From NCBI GenBank assembly GCA_017893485.1, contig CM030363.1:108743073-108807072 (forward strand): DNA of 64,000 nt, written 5' to 3'. Of this stretch, positions 35,259-46,400 are shown piece by piece. The position numbers and the translations under genes were made by a program. Source of the stretch: Hemerocallis citrina. Lineage: Eukaryota > Streptophyta > Magnoliopsida > Asparagales > Asphodelaceae. Under the pieces are notes generated by a model that was not told the origin of the DNA, searched no databases, and saw only the letters and a list, made by a program, of their open reading frames with translations. The stretch's first letter is position 1. Each line of letters begins with the position of its first letter.

Positions 35259-36173
35259 TCAGCGCTTCTTCGGAGCTGGAGCATTCCGCTTCAAGGACAC
35301 TCGAGAGTGACGACGCTTGTCCCCGGAGCGCGACCCCAAGCCGGCAAACTGGGACGTATCCTCGGCACCGCTCCTGGCAGCTACGCCGACAGACGCCCCG
35401 CTCGAGGAGATTGCCACCGAGCTCTGCGCGTCCCCCGGGCTGGGTTGGCCGATCCGCTGACGGGTCGCCATCTCATAGAAAGTGATGCCCCGCTCACTCT
35501 CAGCACGAGTGCATGACGTGCTTCGAACGTTGATCGGCCCTGAATGTGGCTTCAGACGAGCCACTTCCGCCTCCAACTCTGAGATCCTGTCCCGCAACGA
35601 GTCGTCTTTAACGTTGACTTCGAAATGTGGGGGTATCGCGGAGTCCGGCACTCCAGATCGACTAGCGACGAGGCGCCGAAGGTGGGTGACTTCGATGCTT
35701 TTATCCACCGTCGCCCTCTTGAGCGCTTCGACTTCAGCAGTCAACTCGACTCGTTCGGTCGTCAACTTGGCCACCTCGACCGTCAGCCCCTCGCCCTCAC
35801 TCCGGAGCTTCGCCTCTACGGACTGCAGATGCTGTATCTCGGAAAGCAACTCGTCCTTCTCCGCTGTTATTTTGGACAAATTATGACGAATGCACTGAAC
35901 ACGAATCTCATTACTGAAATCAGTGGGCAAGTGTTCACCTTCGGGTATGAGCTCGGCGATTCGGCTTTCCAAACGACGAATCTCGATATCACGCCGGCCA
36001 AGGACGAGCTGGAGATGCTTCCTCTCGCTCTCGGCTCGGCGCAATCCGAGCTCGACCTCATAAAGTTTCTCCCTACACCTAGCCAGACACAGCCTCGTCG
36101 CCCCTAGGCCAGCTTCGGCTTTAACCTCCTCGTCCGGGCAGGAAAGCTCGATGCCTTGGGGGATCACCATAAG
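35259..36173 (-). CDS. Antisense unit, last coding exon: coiled-coil protein with basic tail
   Basis: The frame is open from 36335, but TTTCTTTGCAG at 36184-36174 is a strong 3' splice site, and coding after it begins LMVIPQGIEL, with an ATG at 36170. The protein (303 aa from that ATG) is mostly heptad-rich coiled coil (residues about 30-150 and 190-215; KLTTERVELTAEVEALKRA) and ends in a Lys/Arg-rich tail (SLKRNAPAPKKR) resembling a nuclear signal. It could be a separate cistron, or exon 4 of the gene at 36448-38572: a GAG/GTCGAG donor at 36460/36459 would bypass that gene's stop and join in phase. I cannot decide between these. No known catalytic motif is visible. Confidence 0.6.
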   Translation of the reverse strand, partial: LMVIPQGIELSCPDEEVKAEAGLGATRLCLARCREKLYEVELGLRRAESERKHLQLVLGRRDIEIRRLESRIAELIPEGEHLPTDFSNEIRVQCIRHNLSKITAEKDELLSEIQHLQSVEAKLRSEGEGLTVEVAKLTTERVELTAEVEALKRATVDKSIEVTHLRRLVASRSGVPDSAIPPHFEVNVKDDSLRDRISELEAEVARLKPHSGPINVRSTSCTRAESERGITFYEMATRQRIGQPSPGDAQSSVAISSSGASVGVAARSGAEDTSQFAGLGSRSGDKRRHSRVSLKRNAPAPKKR

Positions 36174-36447
36174 CTGCAAAGAAATCGGAGCAATCAGCGA
36201 AAACGTTGAGCGTGGCCGAAGCACCGCACTTGGAAAAATTTTCATCTCTAAAAACAAAGTTTGACAGTTCGGCAAAAGAGGGGGCATAAAACAGAAATTT
36301 CCGAGCACCAACACTTGCAAAAATTTTGATTTCATTTACGTCAAAAGAAGCGGTGGCCAGTCCGCTATTAGGCATTACAAAGTTCGATAAAAAAAAAAGA
36401 AGAGAAAAAGAGCAGAAACAGCCAAAAACAATAAAACGAGAGGCGGA

Positions 36448-38572
36448 TCAGTGCTCGACCTCTTTCCCCGGGCGACGAGGCGGAGTAGGGGTCGACTTTG
36501 CCGAAGGAGACGCCGCCGCCAGTGGAGTGGCCGTGACGCTCGGGACCTCGCCAGTAATCCCGGCATCGGCATCAGCGTCCTCCTCCTCCTCCTCCTCCTC
36601 TTCCCCTTCGGACTCGGGGTCGAAGCCCTCGACGTGTCCGGGGAAGAGTCGCCATCCCGAGACGTCCACCCCGGGGTACGCCTCTCGCACCCGGTCGAGG
36701 GCAGTGGCGAAGGCCTTCGCCATGTTCTGCGCGAGGTACCCCTGGGCCTTCTTCAAGGTGGCGTCCTCCACCTCCTTCACAGCCGCCGCCTGCTTCGCCT
36801 CGGCCTCGGCCAACTGATTGGCCGACCCCTCCTTCTCCCGACGCAGCTCGTCCTCCAGCCTCTTCACTTCGGCCTCGAGGTGCTGGATCCTCGCAGACCG
36901 GCCTTCATGCTCGACTCGGAGCTTGTCGAGCTGGTTCGACATCCGAGCCTTCTCGTTCCGAGCCTGGTCGGACTCCTGCTTCAGCTCCTTCTCGAGGGCG
37001 GTCAGCCGTTCGGTGAGGTGACCGAAGTGGACGACGATCTGCAAGGGAAAGAGGGAGAACTCAGAGAGTTAGAAAAATTTTGTGATTCAAGATGAAACGA
37101 ATGAAGGGAACTCGGGACTTACCGATACCGCCGAACGAGCGATCTCGATCACGTCGTCGCCCTGCCTCCCCGCGTCCATGGCGGCGCGGTCCTTCGGGGT
37201 GGCGAGATGCTTGACAGCCTGCATACTCGCCAACGAGTTCCCGAGGAACCCATCGTGCCTCCGGACCTGCCAGTCCGGAATGTGGATCCGCTTGTGCTCC
37301 TCCCTCAGGAGCTCCTCGCCTGCTACGGTTAGCGGCGGGGTCGGCATGGCGAGCGCGGCGGCAATGGGGAAATCCCCCTCAGGAGCAGTAGCCGAAGGCC
37401 CCGCCACGGTGACGACCGGGTCGTCAGCAACCTCCACCGCCTGGTCGGGTGCCGCAATCCTCGGCACCTTCGTAGTCGAGGGAAGCTTCGACGCGACCCT
37501 CTTCCGCTTCCTCGGCGCCTTACTGGCGAGCCCAGCCCGGAGCGCCAACACCGCTTCGTAGTCCATAGATTCTACATCAAATGAAAAAAAAAAAAAATGA
37601 TTAGCACAAAAGAAGAACAGGACAACAAGTACAAAAAAAAGAGAACTTGGCGAAAAGCCGCGTACTAGGATCTACGCGGCCGAGCCCTCCCCTGTAAAGA
37701 ACGTCTTCCGTCAACTCTTTCCAGTCGTACTTCGGCCGGTCGAGAAGGGTCCGAACCGCCCCTTCCTCTTCTACTGAGAGTCTCGGCAGCGCCGTCGCCC
37801 TCTTGGTCACCCCCTCTGCCCAATTGGTGGGGATCGGCCAGGCCTCTCGACTCCGCACGACGACCCACTTCTCTCGCCAATGCTTGATAGAGTCTGGGCA
37901 GACCACGAGCCTGCCGCCGTGCCTCGGAGTCAGATAATACCGGTACTCCGACTTGTTCCCTTGGTGGAGCCGGTATATCGTCCGAAGCACGTTCAGCTGC
38001 GGTTCGATCCCTGCGGCCTGGCAATGAAGAACGAAGCCATTAATCACTCGCCACGCGTTCGGCATGAGCTGGATAGGGCAGACCCCATACCAGCTCACCA
38101 CGGTAATTGCGAACGCGTGGAGAGGTAGCCGGGCGCCGGCGATAAAGGCATCAACCGGCCAGCAACACATGGTCACTGGCAGCGGCGAATTGGCCCTAAC
38201 TCCGGGGCTCGGCAACATGATTTCGTACTCCTCCGGGATGAAAAAAGCATCCCGGATCGCCGCCAACTCCTCCTCGCGAAGGATCGACGCTGCATCATCC
38301 GCCTCCGTCGTCTCCCTCGCTTCATTCTCCTCGAAGGTCCTCTCCCTCCCATGGACAATCCGCTCGGCCTGGTCCTTCGGGAGCTCCCTGACCCTATGCA
38401 GACCCGTCAACGGACCCGGTAGCTGTCCGAACTCCCCCATCCTCTTCGGCTCCTCGACGATGGAATCCTTCCCGAACACCTTCCCCTTAGGCGGGTTCGG
38501 AGACGAGGCCTCGGCGCCTTGAAGGGAGGGCTCGGACCAAGAGACTTCATCTGAGACAGAAGCTACAGACAT
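36448..38572 (-). CDS. Antisense gene with three exons, 'putative gypsy type transposon' (PF04195-like) protein
   Basis: Exon 1 is 38572-37666 and starts with ATG (MSVASVSDEV). Intron 1 is 37665-37572 (94 bp, GTACGC to GATGTAG). Exon 2 is 37571-37123. Intron 2 is 37122-37039 (84 bp, perfect GTAAGT donor and CTTGCAG acceptor). Exon 3 is 37038-36448, ending in TGA. The phases join to 648 aa. Residues about 100-260 (FIPEEYEIMLPSPG, LPLHAFAITVVSWYGVCPIQL, PNAWRVINGFVLHC) resemble plant proteins labelled putative gypsy type transposon domain. Exon 2 adds a basic cluster PRKRKRVASK. Exon 3 is a long coiled coil with an acidic run near its end. It runs opposite to gag-pol and has its own TATA box. 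The role is unknown; antisense extra ORFs are known in Tat elements such as Grande. Donor 1 is the least certain border. Confidence 0.75.
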
Positions 38573-38715
38573 AACTTATAAATTACCTTGAAAGGAAGGA
38601 GCTGCCGAAAAACCTCGCCTGAGTCAAACGCCGGTGCCGGAAAAACTCGTCTGAGACACTAGAGAACGCCTGAGCAAATGAGAGGAGAAGTGAGAAATGA
38701 GGGGGGGGGGTGAGG

Positions 38716-38722
38716 ATTTATA
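38716..38722 (-). promoter_or_regulatory. TATA box of the antisense gene
   Basis: TATAAAT on the minus strand lies 144 bases upstream of the ATG at 38572, followed by CCTCA and ten C. This would give a 5' UTR of roughly 110 bases. The box-plus-C-run layout is the same as in the LTR promoters of the window. Confidence 0.7.
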
Positions 38723-38970
38723 GAAGGGGGGCACGCCCCACGAGGCTAATGGGCTTGTACGGCCGGCCCATCTAAACCAAGCGGCGGAGCGATCCCAATC
38801 GTCACCTCGTTAACCGCAGCGAATCATGAGATGCATTTAATGCTATCCCATCTGATGGAATCCCAGAGGTCACAGCATTTAATGGGCGTCCCATCTGTCA
38901 GGGTTGTCAGAATTGTCAGAATTGTCAGACGTTCAAATGGCGCACAGAAGAGACAAACTCACATAAACGA
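38723..38970. other. Upstream region of the antisense gene
   Basis: Unique, moderately GC-rich sequence with short direct repeats (TTGTCAGAATTGTCAGAATTGTCAG at 38904-38928; CATTTAATG blocks near 38834 and 38877). It would act as the proximal promoter of the antisense unit. No frame is supported. Confidence 0.5.
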
Positions 38971-38972
38971 CA

Positions 38973-39796
38973 AGTCTGCACGCTCGGCACCCACTGCCGA
39001 GCATTCGTGACACCGACCCTGTTATAGGGGAAAAAGTCACGCTCGGCACCCACTGCCGAGCATTCGTGACACCGACCCTGTTATAGGGGAAAAAGTCACG
39101 CTCGGCACCCACTGCCGAGCATTCGTGACACCGACCCTGTTATAGGGGAAAAAGTCACGCTCGGCAACCACTGCCGAGCATTCGTGACACCGACCCTGTT
39201 ATAGGGGAAAAAGTCACGCTCGGCACCCACTGCCGAGCATTCGTGACACCGACCCTGTTATAGGGAAAAAAGTCACGCTCGGCACCCACTGTCGAGCATT
39301 CGTGACACCGACCCTGTTATAGGGGAAAAAGTCACGCTCGGCACCCACTGCCGAGCATTCGTGACACCGACCCTGTTATAGGGGAAAAAGTCACGCTCGG
39401 CACCCACTGCCGAGCATTCGTGACACCGACCCTGTTATAGGGAAAAAAGTCACGCTCGGCACCCACTGCCGAGCATTCGTGACACCGACCCTGTTATAGG
39501 GGAAAAAGTCACGCTCGGCAACCACCGCCGAGCATTCGTGACACCGACCCTGTTATAGGGGAAAAAGTCACGCTCGGCACCCACTGCCGAGCATTCGTGA
39601 CACCGACCCTGTTATAGGGGAAAAAGTCACGCTCGGCACCCACTGCCGAGCATTCGTGACACCGACCCTGTTATAGGGGAAAAAGTCACGCTCGGCACCC
39701 ACTGCCGAGCATTCGTGACACCGACCCTGTTATGGGGGAAAAAGTCACGCTCGGCACCCACTGCCGAGCATTCGTGACACCGACCCTCTTATAGGG
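38973..39796. repeat. Tandem array, about 14 units of 59 bp with a hairpin core
   Basis: Units repeat every 59 bases from 38981 (38981, 39040, 39099 and so on). Each contains GCTCGGCACCCACTGCCGAGC, an 8-bp perfect stem with a 5-base loop, then CATTCGTGACACCGACCCTGTTATAGGGG. Units are nearly identical, with a few C/A and G/A variants. No spacers of differing sequence exist, so this is a satellite-like array, not CRISPR. Confidence 0.95.
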
Positions 39797-40082
39797 AAAA
39801 AACCGGTTCGGCACCGCTGCCGAGCGTTCGTGGCACCGACCCTCTTATAGGGAAAAAACCGGTTCGGCACCGCTGCCGAGCGTTCGTGGCACCGACCCTG
39901 TTATAGGGAAAAAACCGGTTCGGCACCGCTGCCGAGCGTTCGTGGCACCGACCCTCTTATAGGGAAAAAACCGGTTCGGCACCGCTGCCGAGCGTTCGTG
40001 GCACCGACCCTCTTATAGGGAAAAAACCGGTTCGGCACCGCTGCCGAGCGTTCGCGGCACCGACCCTCTTGTAGGGGAAAGA
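39797..40082. repeat. Tandem array, five 56-bp units related to the 59-bp array
   Basis: Units start with CCGGTTCGGCACCG at 39803, 39859, 39915, 39971 and 40027. They share the CACCGACCCTcTTATAGGG part with the 59-bp units but have a shorter hairpin, TCGGCACCGCTGCCGA (6-bp stem, 4-base loop). The change from one unit type to the other is abrupt. Confidence 0.93.
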
Positions 40083-40107
40083 CGAGTTCGGCGGACCGCC
40101 GAACTCG
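40083..40107. other. Long perfect hairpin at the array edge
   Basis: CGAGTTCGGCGG and CCGCCGAACTCG flank a single A: a 12-bp perfect inverted repeat at the LTR-side end of the array. It uses the same TTCGGC theme as the array units. Confidence 0.75.
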
Positions 40108-40475
40108 CTCCTGACGCTCGCCGTCCTGCCGAACTCACTTCCCTCTCTGGAAAAGCCCGTCGAGCCGCATATGGACCTCGGCCCCTTCGCCAGCGAACTC
40201 TAGGGGGGTCTAAAACGTACTCCAAGTATACAGGACCACCGAATGACGAATTGACACTTTGCGAAGTTAATAAGATATCCCTGCAAGAATACCACATGAC
40301 CATCGGAGTTCAGGAGCGACCCAGAGTTCAATCCGCTTGAAAAATCACCAAACTGCCTCCTTCAAGATTCAAAATCTTCCGTTTGGGCCCCGATACAACT
40401 CCACCAGCCATTAAAAAACTGCTAAGCTACTCCTCAAAGGCCGATCAAGCTCAGCCTTTAGGAGTGGGGGGCTCG
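40108..40475 (+). other. Tat element 3' untranslated region and polypurine tract
   Basis: No supported gene. Degraded TGCCGAACTC pieces fade into unique sequence. AGGAGTGGGGGGCTCG at 40460-40475 abuts the 3' LTR and is the likely polypurine tract. Confidence 0.65.
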
Positions 40476-41134
40476 TGATATGGCTAAAAATGGGGTTTAA
40501 TCGGAACCGTCCAAATCGGGCGCGAATCTCGAGACCTGAGGATAAAACGGTAATTTCACCCACAAAAGGACCAAAACGGATATTGGATCTGCCCTCCTAG
40601 TGCCCAATGATCCGCGAATGGATCCACCACCAAGAGGGTGCGGGTCTCCACCCGCTGCGTACCCAATCCATCAAGATAGAGTCAGGGTTCCTGATTAAAT
40701 ATAATCAACGGCCCTGATGAACGTCTATCTCTTCACGGGGGATTAGGGATTAAATTCCTTATCTGATTACGGGGAATATATATTGTCAGATTACCTTCCT
40801 CATCTGATTATGGAGGACATTCCTTATCGAATCATGGGGATTACATTCCTAATCCGCTCCCTAAGACGCCTATAAATACCCCCCATCCATCTCCATTAAG
40901 AGGTAATCAACTCTTCACCAGTTTTTACGCTCTTTCATAATCTCTTTGATTACTGACTTGAGCGTCGGAGGGTGCGTCGCCGGGATCCCCCCCGGTGTCT
41001 CGCACTTTTTGCAGGTGCACGGCAGGAACGTCGAACGAGGCCCGACGGAACAGGTATGCAGGTTTTCCTATTCAGTTTCCCCAAGAATCCACAAGTTCTA
41101 TCTGTTTGCCCCCACACCAAATTTAGCGGCAACA
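40476..41134 (+). mobile_element. Tat element 3' LTR
   Basis: 659 bp, same borders as the 5' LTR with three substitutions and no indels, followed by the AGTAC duplicate at 41135-41139. Confidence 0.95.
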
Positions 41135-41139
41135 AGTAC

Positions 41140-42714
41140 CATTTATGTTTGATATATCCTATACTTCTATTTTGATATTTCATCGTGAAAATTTCTTTTA
41201 CTCCTATTTTTATATCACAAATTTCAAACATAACACCATACTTTATTAAATATCCAATCTCCATGTACATATGGAAGATTACATCTTCCAATCTTCTGTC
41301 TTGGTGCAACGTGATGTCGAGAGGGCAAATCTACAACTAAACATCATTGGAGGCAAACTGCAACTAGACGTCGGGGAGGCAAAGTCTGCAACCGAAGGTC
41401 TAGAAGGAAAATTGCAATCAGATGTCGTAGAGGCAATTCTGCAACTTGAAGTCGAGGTGGCAAGCCTGCAGTTGGAGACCAACGAGGAGAACATACACCA
41501 GAAGGAAATTTTCTACTTTAATAACCCCCACTTTTATTTATATATATAAATTACTTACCATTATTCCATTTTGTACTAGCTTATACTATTTTATAATATT
41601 TTATAACCTAGCACTAAATTAATTACCTGATTATTCATACTGACTTATATATTTATCCTAATTGCAAATTCACTACTTAATATAACCATCTTGCCATTTT
41701 CTTCTTATTATTTTGAATCTTTTCATGAGTTAGCATTTCATACCACTTCATCGTGTTTTTCTACTAACCTATCTTAGATTTGGTGGCTACTCACCTAGCA
41801 AAAAAGAAATCTTATCATTTATACTTTTGTCTACGACTCATAATTTATTTCTATATAATTAGTTTTTGTATAGTTTCAATAATAAATTGTTACTTTTTCC
41901 ACTATGATGTCTTGTCTTACTCCTACACCATTTATACTTTACATATCATAATATAGGTTGTCTCACTCTATAAATTTTACGCCTATGTATATATATAATT
42001 TTTTATATTGGTTTTCCTGCTCTACTTGACAAATTGAAAGTACTTTGATATATGTCAACTAGTATTCTACATCTTTAATTTTTAAATCGTATATATACTT
42101 ATTGTATTTACTTTTCAAATTATTTTATGATATTAATTGGTATACAGATCATTTTATGTTGTATATACTTTTAACTAAATTCCATTTTAGTTTGTTTTTC
42201 AAACTTTTATCCAATAGTCTTTTTTTAAATTGCTAATTCAGTTTTTGTCATACAGTACCAATTCAGTTTGCGATTTTCTACCGCTTATTACTTTGATAAA
42301 TTTTGACTACTAAACTTATTTATAAATTATCCATTGACTATATTTTTCTTTATTGTTTTTTTTCGGGACTGTTCTACAATTAATGACTTAACTTATTTTT
42401 CCTTTCCATCTAATACTTTAACTAACATTATTTTTGTATTAAACATCTTTCAATCTATACTATCTTTTATGGTCACATTTCCTTTCTTATGCTATTTTTC
42501 TAGTTTTCTTGTTCTGTTCTTACAAATTTTGATACTCATAGTTTTCTTATATAAGTTTGCCTTGTTTTTCCATACTGTTTATTTTTTACTATATTTATTT
42601 TTTTAATGTTCATAGTTTTTCTATATACAATAATGATACTTTCCTTGGTGTGTACAAAATACAACTTTTACTCTAGTAAGTTCTGAGGATAGAACTGTTC
42701 TAAGGGGGGGTGAG
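41140..42714 (+). mobile_element. Element B internal region, second part
   Basis: The sequence continues element B after the Tat target duplication and aligns with 1670-3231 of element A. It is AT-rich apart from the repeat-coding island at 41271-41549. A polypurine tract AAGGGGGGGTGAG (42702-42714) ends it. Confidence 0.8.
41271..41549 (+). CDS. Small ORF of nine-residue repeats in LARD element B
   Basis: ATG at 41271 opens a 92-residue frame. Residues about 17-80 are seven units of nine residues coded by 27-bp repeats, with the pattern E-[A/G]-x-L-Q-L-[D/E]-V-x. Polar and Leu spacing suggests a helical or coiled structure. It is the only GC-rich, ordered coding stretch in the AT-rich body of this element. 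The sibling element A has the same island with its start lost and frames broken, so selection for the protein is not shown. It may be a leftover of a Gag-like protein or a structural RNA/DNA repeat. I recognise no family. Confidence 0.45.
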   Translation: MEDYIFQSSVLVQRDVERANLQLNIIGGKLQLDVGEAKSATEGLEGKLQSDVVEAILQLEVEVASLQLETNEENIHQKEIFYFNNPHFYLYI

Positions 42715-43436
42715 TGTAACACCCCGCAAAATTGAAAATGACAATTTTGCCCATCGTGTGTTACGAACGTGTATTTTGTACCGTTATGGGTAATATCTGT
42801 AACGTGTTTCACTACGTATTTTGGATTCTGACTATTTATGCATTTCTCATCTCCTCAAAATTCGTTTTATCATATTTGAGCCAACTCAAATATTAAATTT
42901 CAATCTTTGTATTTTTACGTACATTGCACGTGTTATCGATGCACGTATTGATTACGTATTTTTTCCACCGCTACGTGTAATATTTTCTATGTGTCTCAAT
43001 TATTTATTTTATGACTCCTTCGAATTCGTTTTATAAACGGAAATTCATTTTCCCCTATTTTGATTAAAATATTTTTATACGTGCGGTGCACCTATTTTTC
43101 TTTGTACGTATTGACTATACTACGGTATATGTATAATGAAATATATTTTCGTATGTTACATTTTGATTATTTATAAATATTTCCCCGTTGATAAAATAAA
43201 TTTCATATTTGAATATTTGTTTTACGTGCGACGCACGTGTTTGCAATGCACATGTTGGTTGCATTCTCTTTCAAAATAAAATTTTGAAGTGTGTGTGTAT
43301 TTATTTTATTTGTGCATGATAAATCTAATTTATAAATAAACTAAATTAATTTTATTTAAACATTTACTATATATTAGAACCTATATTTTAAATTAAATGT
43401 ATATATATATATATGAATGAATGAAGTGTGTGCACG
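42715..43436 (+). mobile_element. Element B 3' LTR, first part
   Basis: The LTR starts TGTAACACCCCGC just after the polypurine tract and matches 3232-3970. It is interrupted at GCACG (43432-43436) by the solo LTR 43437-47353 and resumes at 47354. Confidence 0.8.
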
Positions 43437-46400
43437 TGTAACACCCCGAATTCCATTTACATGTAATTCGTAGTACCACATGATTTTTTACTTCAATTCG
43501 AACAATTTTACAGGGAAATTAAAACTTTTCTTTTAATACACAACAATGTTTATTACAGAGTTACACAGCTGAATAAAATACAACAAGACATACAACTCTA
43601 ATATCAGCAGCTTAAATATAATCTTTATCATCAACCGTCTTTAAGTCCTTGCCAATCCAATCAAGCCCTGCACTGAAAATCTGTGGGCACGTCAGTTGCT
43701 TACAACCGACGCAATGTTATAAATAGCGATCCTCCCTATGTTGTATATAACGAAATCTCTTACTTAAAAAAACACAAACTTGAATGCGTATAAAAGTGTA
43801 AAGAGTGACTATCCTAAACCTGTCAGTGTATGATATGATTTAATGCCTAATGCAGATGTTACACTACAATGACACTAATGCATACTTATTCGGATTCTAT
43901 GCATCCCATACTATATAGGTCCGAGGGTAAGCACCTACGTACTCCACATTAAAAGGCTTAATCCTTCACCATGATAAATACCGAGTAATAAAACAAAGTT
44001 TAGACATTCCATGAGTACAAATTCCAGTCCCGGAGATCCACTGCTCGACTATACAGAATTCTCGTCGTGCGAACATCCCGCAAGTATCCCTCTAGCCCCG
44101 GTATATGCATATACACTGGAGTACGACCTAGTATCTGCCCGACTAATCATGATCCCAGAATCTACCACCTGATCAATCATAATCCCGGATTTAATTAAGG
44201 CTCGGCTCCATCGCAAGCAATCACTGCCCCAGAATCCACCGCCCGACTGGGTCTATAATCCCGGAATCCACCGCCCGACTATATAGAGGCCCTCCACTTG
44301 CGTTTGCCCAAGTTTCCTACATCTTTACTTAGTGCCTAATTCTTAAGTTTGAACATGAATAAATAATACCACATAGAGCTAGTTTATCCTCCTACCGGTC
44401 TTACACAAAAATACCGAGAACGACAGCCCATATTGGCCACTTCTCAAAAATCATTTATTCATTTTCATTTCTTTTTCCGGCACCTGGGTATCACTAAGAC
44501 TCTAGATACAACATCTTTCCATGTTCAACAACTTGGGATACTCATACCCTTATAGTTCATGTTCATGTATCCCTAATTCATTCAAATTCTTTCATTCATT
44601 CTTATTTATCTATATAATAAAAACACAAAGAAAGCTATTAAGTGGCTCACCTTCAATCCCCCCAAAATCAAAGGCCCAGATCCAACCTCACAAAACACAT
44701 CCCCCCCCCCCCCAAAAAAAAAATTTAAACCCCAAAATCAAAATTTCTCCCCAAAACTAAAAAAACTCATTACTTTATTACTATCTCTCTCTTCTCTCTT
44801 CACTTTTTCATATTTCTCTCTTTCTCCCTCTCCCTCTCTCTCTCCCATTCTTTCTTTATTTACTTAGAAATTTAGATTTTAAGATTTCAGGTTTGTAAAT
44901 TTTTCAGAATTTGTATGCCTTTTTTTATTGCACATGTTATATTGAAAATAGCAAATATCTCTTCAAAAGTTAAATTTCATCATTTTCCACCCTTAAAGTT
45001 CTAAGAAGTTGGATTTTACACCCCAATTTATAATTATTTTTCAACATATACTAATAGAAATATGTACTTTTATTTACAACTAATTATTGTCATACTATTC
45101 AAACTTGAGATACATAACTGTTGTTTTACTGTTTACAGGGTTTTTCGTGAGTTGTATCGTTCCGAAGACGTGCCGTAGGCACATGCCCATGGGCAAATCT
45201 AGTTCATCAATAAGTACAATCTCAACCTATTTATTTTCACAATACACTTTTCATATTCATCAAAACATTCTCAATACAAGTTAATTAAGATTAACACATA
45301 ATCTCTTAAAATTCATCATTGAAAACTCATCTCATCATTTTCTTTTGATTTATTTTAAACCAATTCCTAACATCGTTAACCATATATATATTTTTCTTTG
45401 AGTTCACATCTCATCTAAGCATGAATATAATCTTTATTTTCTGAAAATATAACTTAAAACAGCGAGAATATATTTTCAATCACCTCGTTTAAGTATCATT
45501 TGCAAAACAGTAAATTCAAAGTCGGAAACTGCATTTCATGCTATTTACAAAAATCATTGAAAATCATATACTTCATGAAACTTTGCGTTATTTATATCAA
45601 AATAAAGGTGTACAAGTCTACTACAATTTCTTAGTTATAAGTTTCCTCAAAATACTGTATCTATAACTCTGAATTCTTCGAAATATATAGTATGGTCGAA
45701 ATACTGAAATACTGTCAATTGTACAGTCTTAAAAAATTCAATATAAATTCAATTCTTTGTGAAAATTTGATTTCTTAGACTTTTCAGAAAGGTTAACGAG
45801 TCTACTACAATTTATTAGTTCTGAATTTTCTCAAATTATTTTATTTACAATGCTGAATTGATCAAAAACCGAAATGTGTATAGATTTCCAGCAACCAGTC
45901 AACTACTAACCAGTTCTGAGTTTAGATTTTATTAAAATAGTAAATGACCTCCAAATCTTATGAAATTTTAAAGGGATGTTCCTGACACATACAAGTTGCT
46001 CCACAAAAAGTTTTAGCTCTAGATTCTAACTATTTTATTAAATACAATTTTCTGATGGGCAAACAAAACTCAAAACATTAACTTTTCTTGGCATGAATTA
46101 GTAACTTCGTGTAAAAATCTATATCCATATCATTTAATCTAATCATGATGTACTACCATGCAATCAAACAACATCATTTCAACTTATTTACATGACAATA
46201 TTAGCATGCATTGTAATTTTAAATATCATCATTACAATTTAACCACTACTTATATGTATAAATAATTTTAAAAATATTAATTTACCTAGACATGCAATCT
46301 ATTTTACTTTAGAAAGAAAGAAAGAATACTCACCTCAATGAAGATTCTAATATAGAAGAAAACTCCTAGAAGTTGCTCTTAGTTCCAAGAATGGGACTCC

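Larger units (their letters stand above)
26803..41134 (+). mobile_element. Ty3/gypsy element of the Tat lineage, 14.3 kb, young and nearly intact
   Basis: Two 659-bp LTRs (26803-27461 and 40476-41134) are bounded by TGATATGG and GGCAACA and flanked by AGTAC on both sides (26798-26802, 41135-41139). They differ at only three positions. Gag-pol (27534-33276) contains a second, archaeal-type RNase H, a hallmark of the Tat lineage. The 7 kb between pol and the 3' LTR hold two hairpin-rich tandem arrays and an antisense transcription unit. GC content is much higher than in the surrounding chromovirus-derived DNA. Confidence 0.95.

Noticed and set aside
35625..36107. Plus-strand frames over the antisense unit (also 36451-37095, 37082-37561 and 38064-38522)
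   Set aside because: The minus strand has start, splice sites, coiled-coil pattern and TATA box; the plus frames have none.
38973..40082. Regular repeats with hairpins that could be taken for a CRISPR array
   Set aside because: There are no distinct spacers between repeats; the whole 59/56-bp unit repeats, and the array sits inside a plant retrotransposon.
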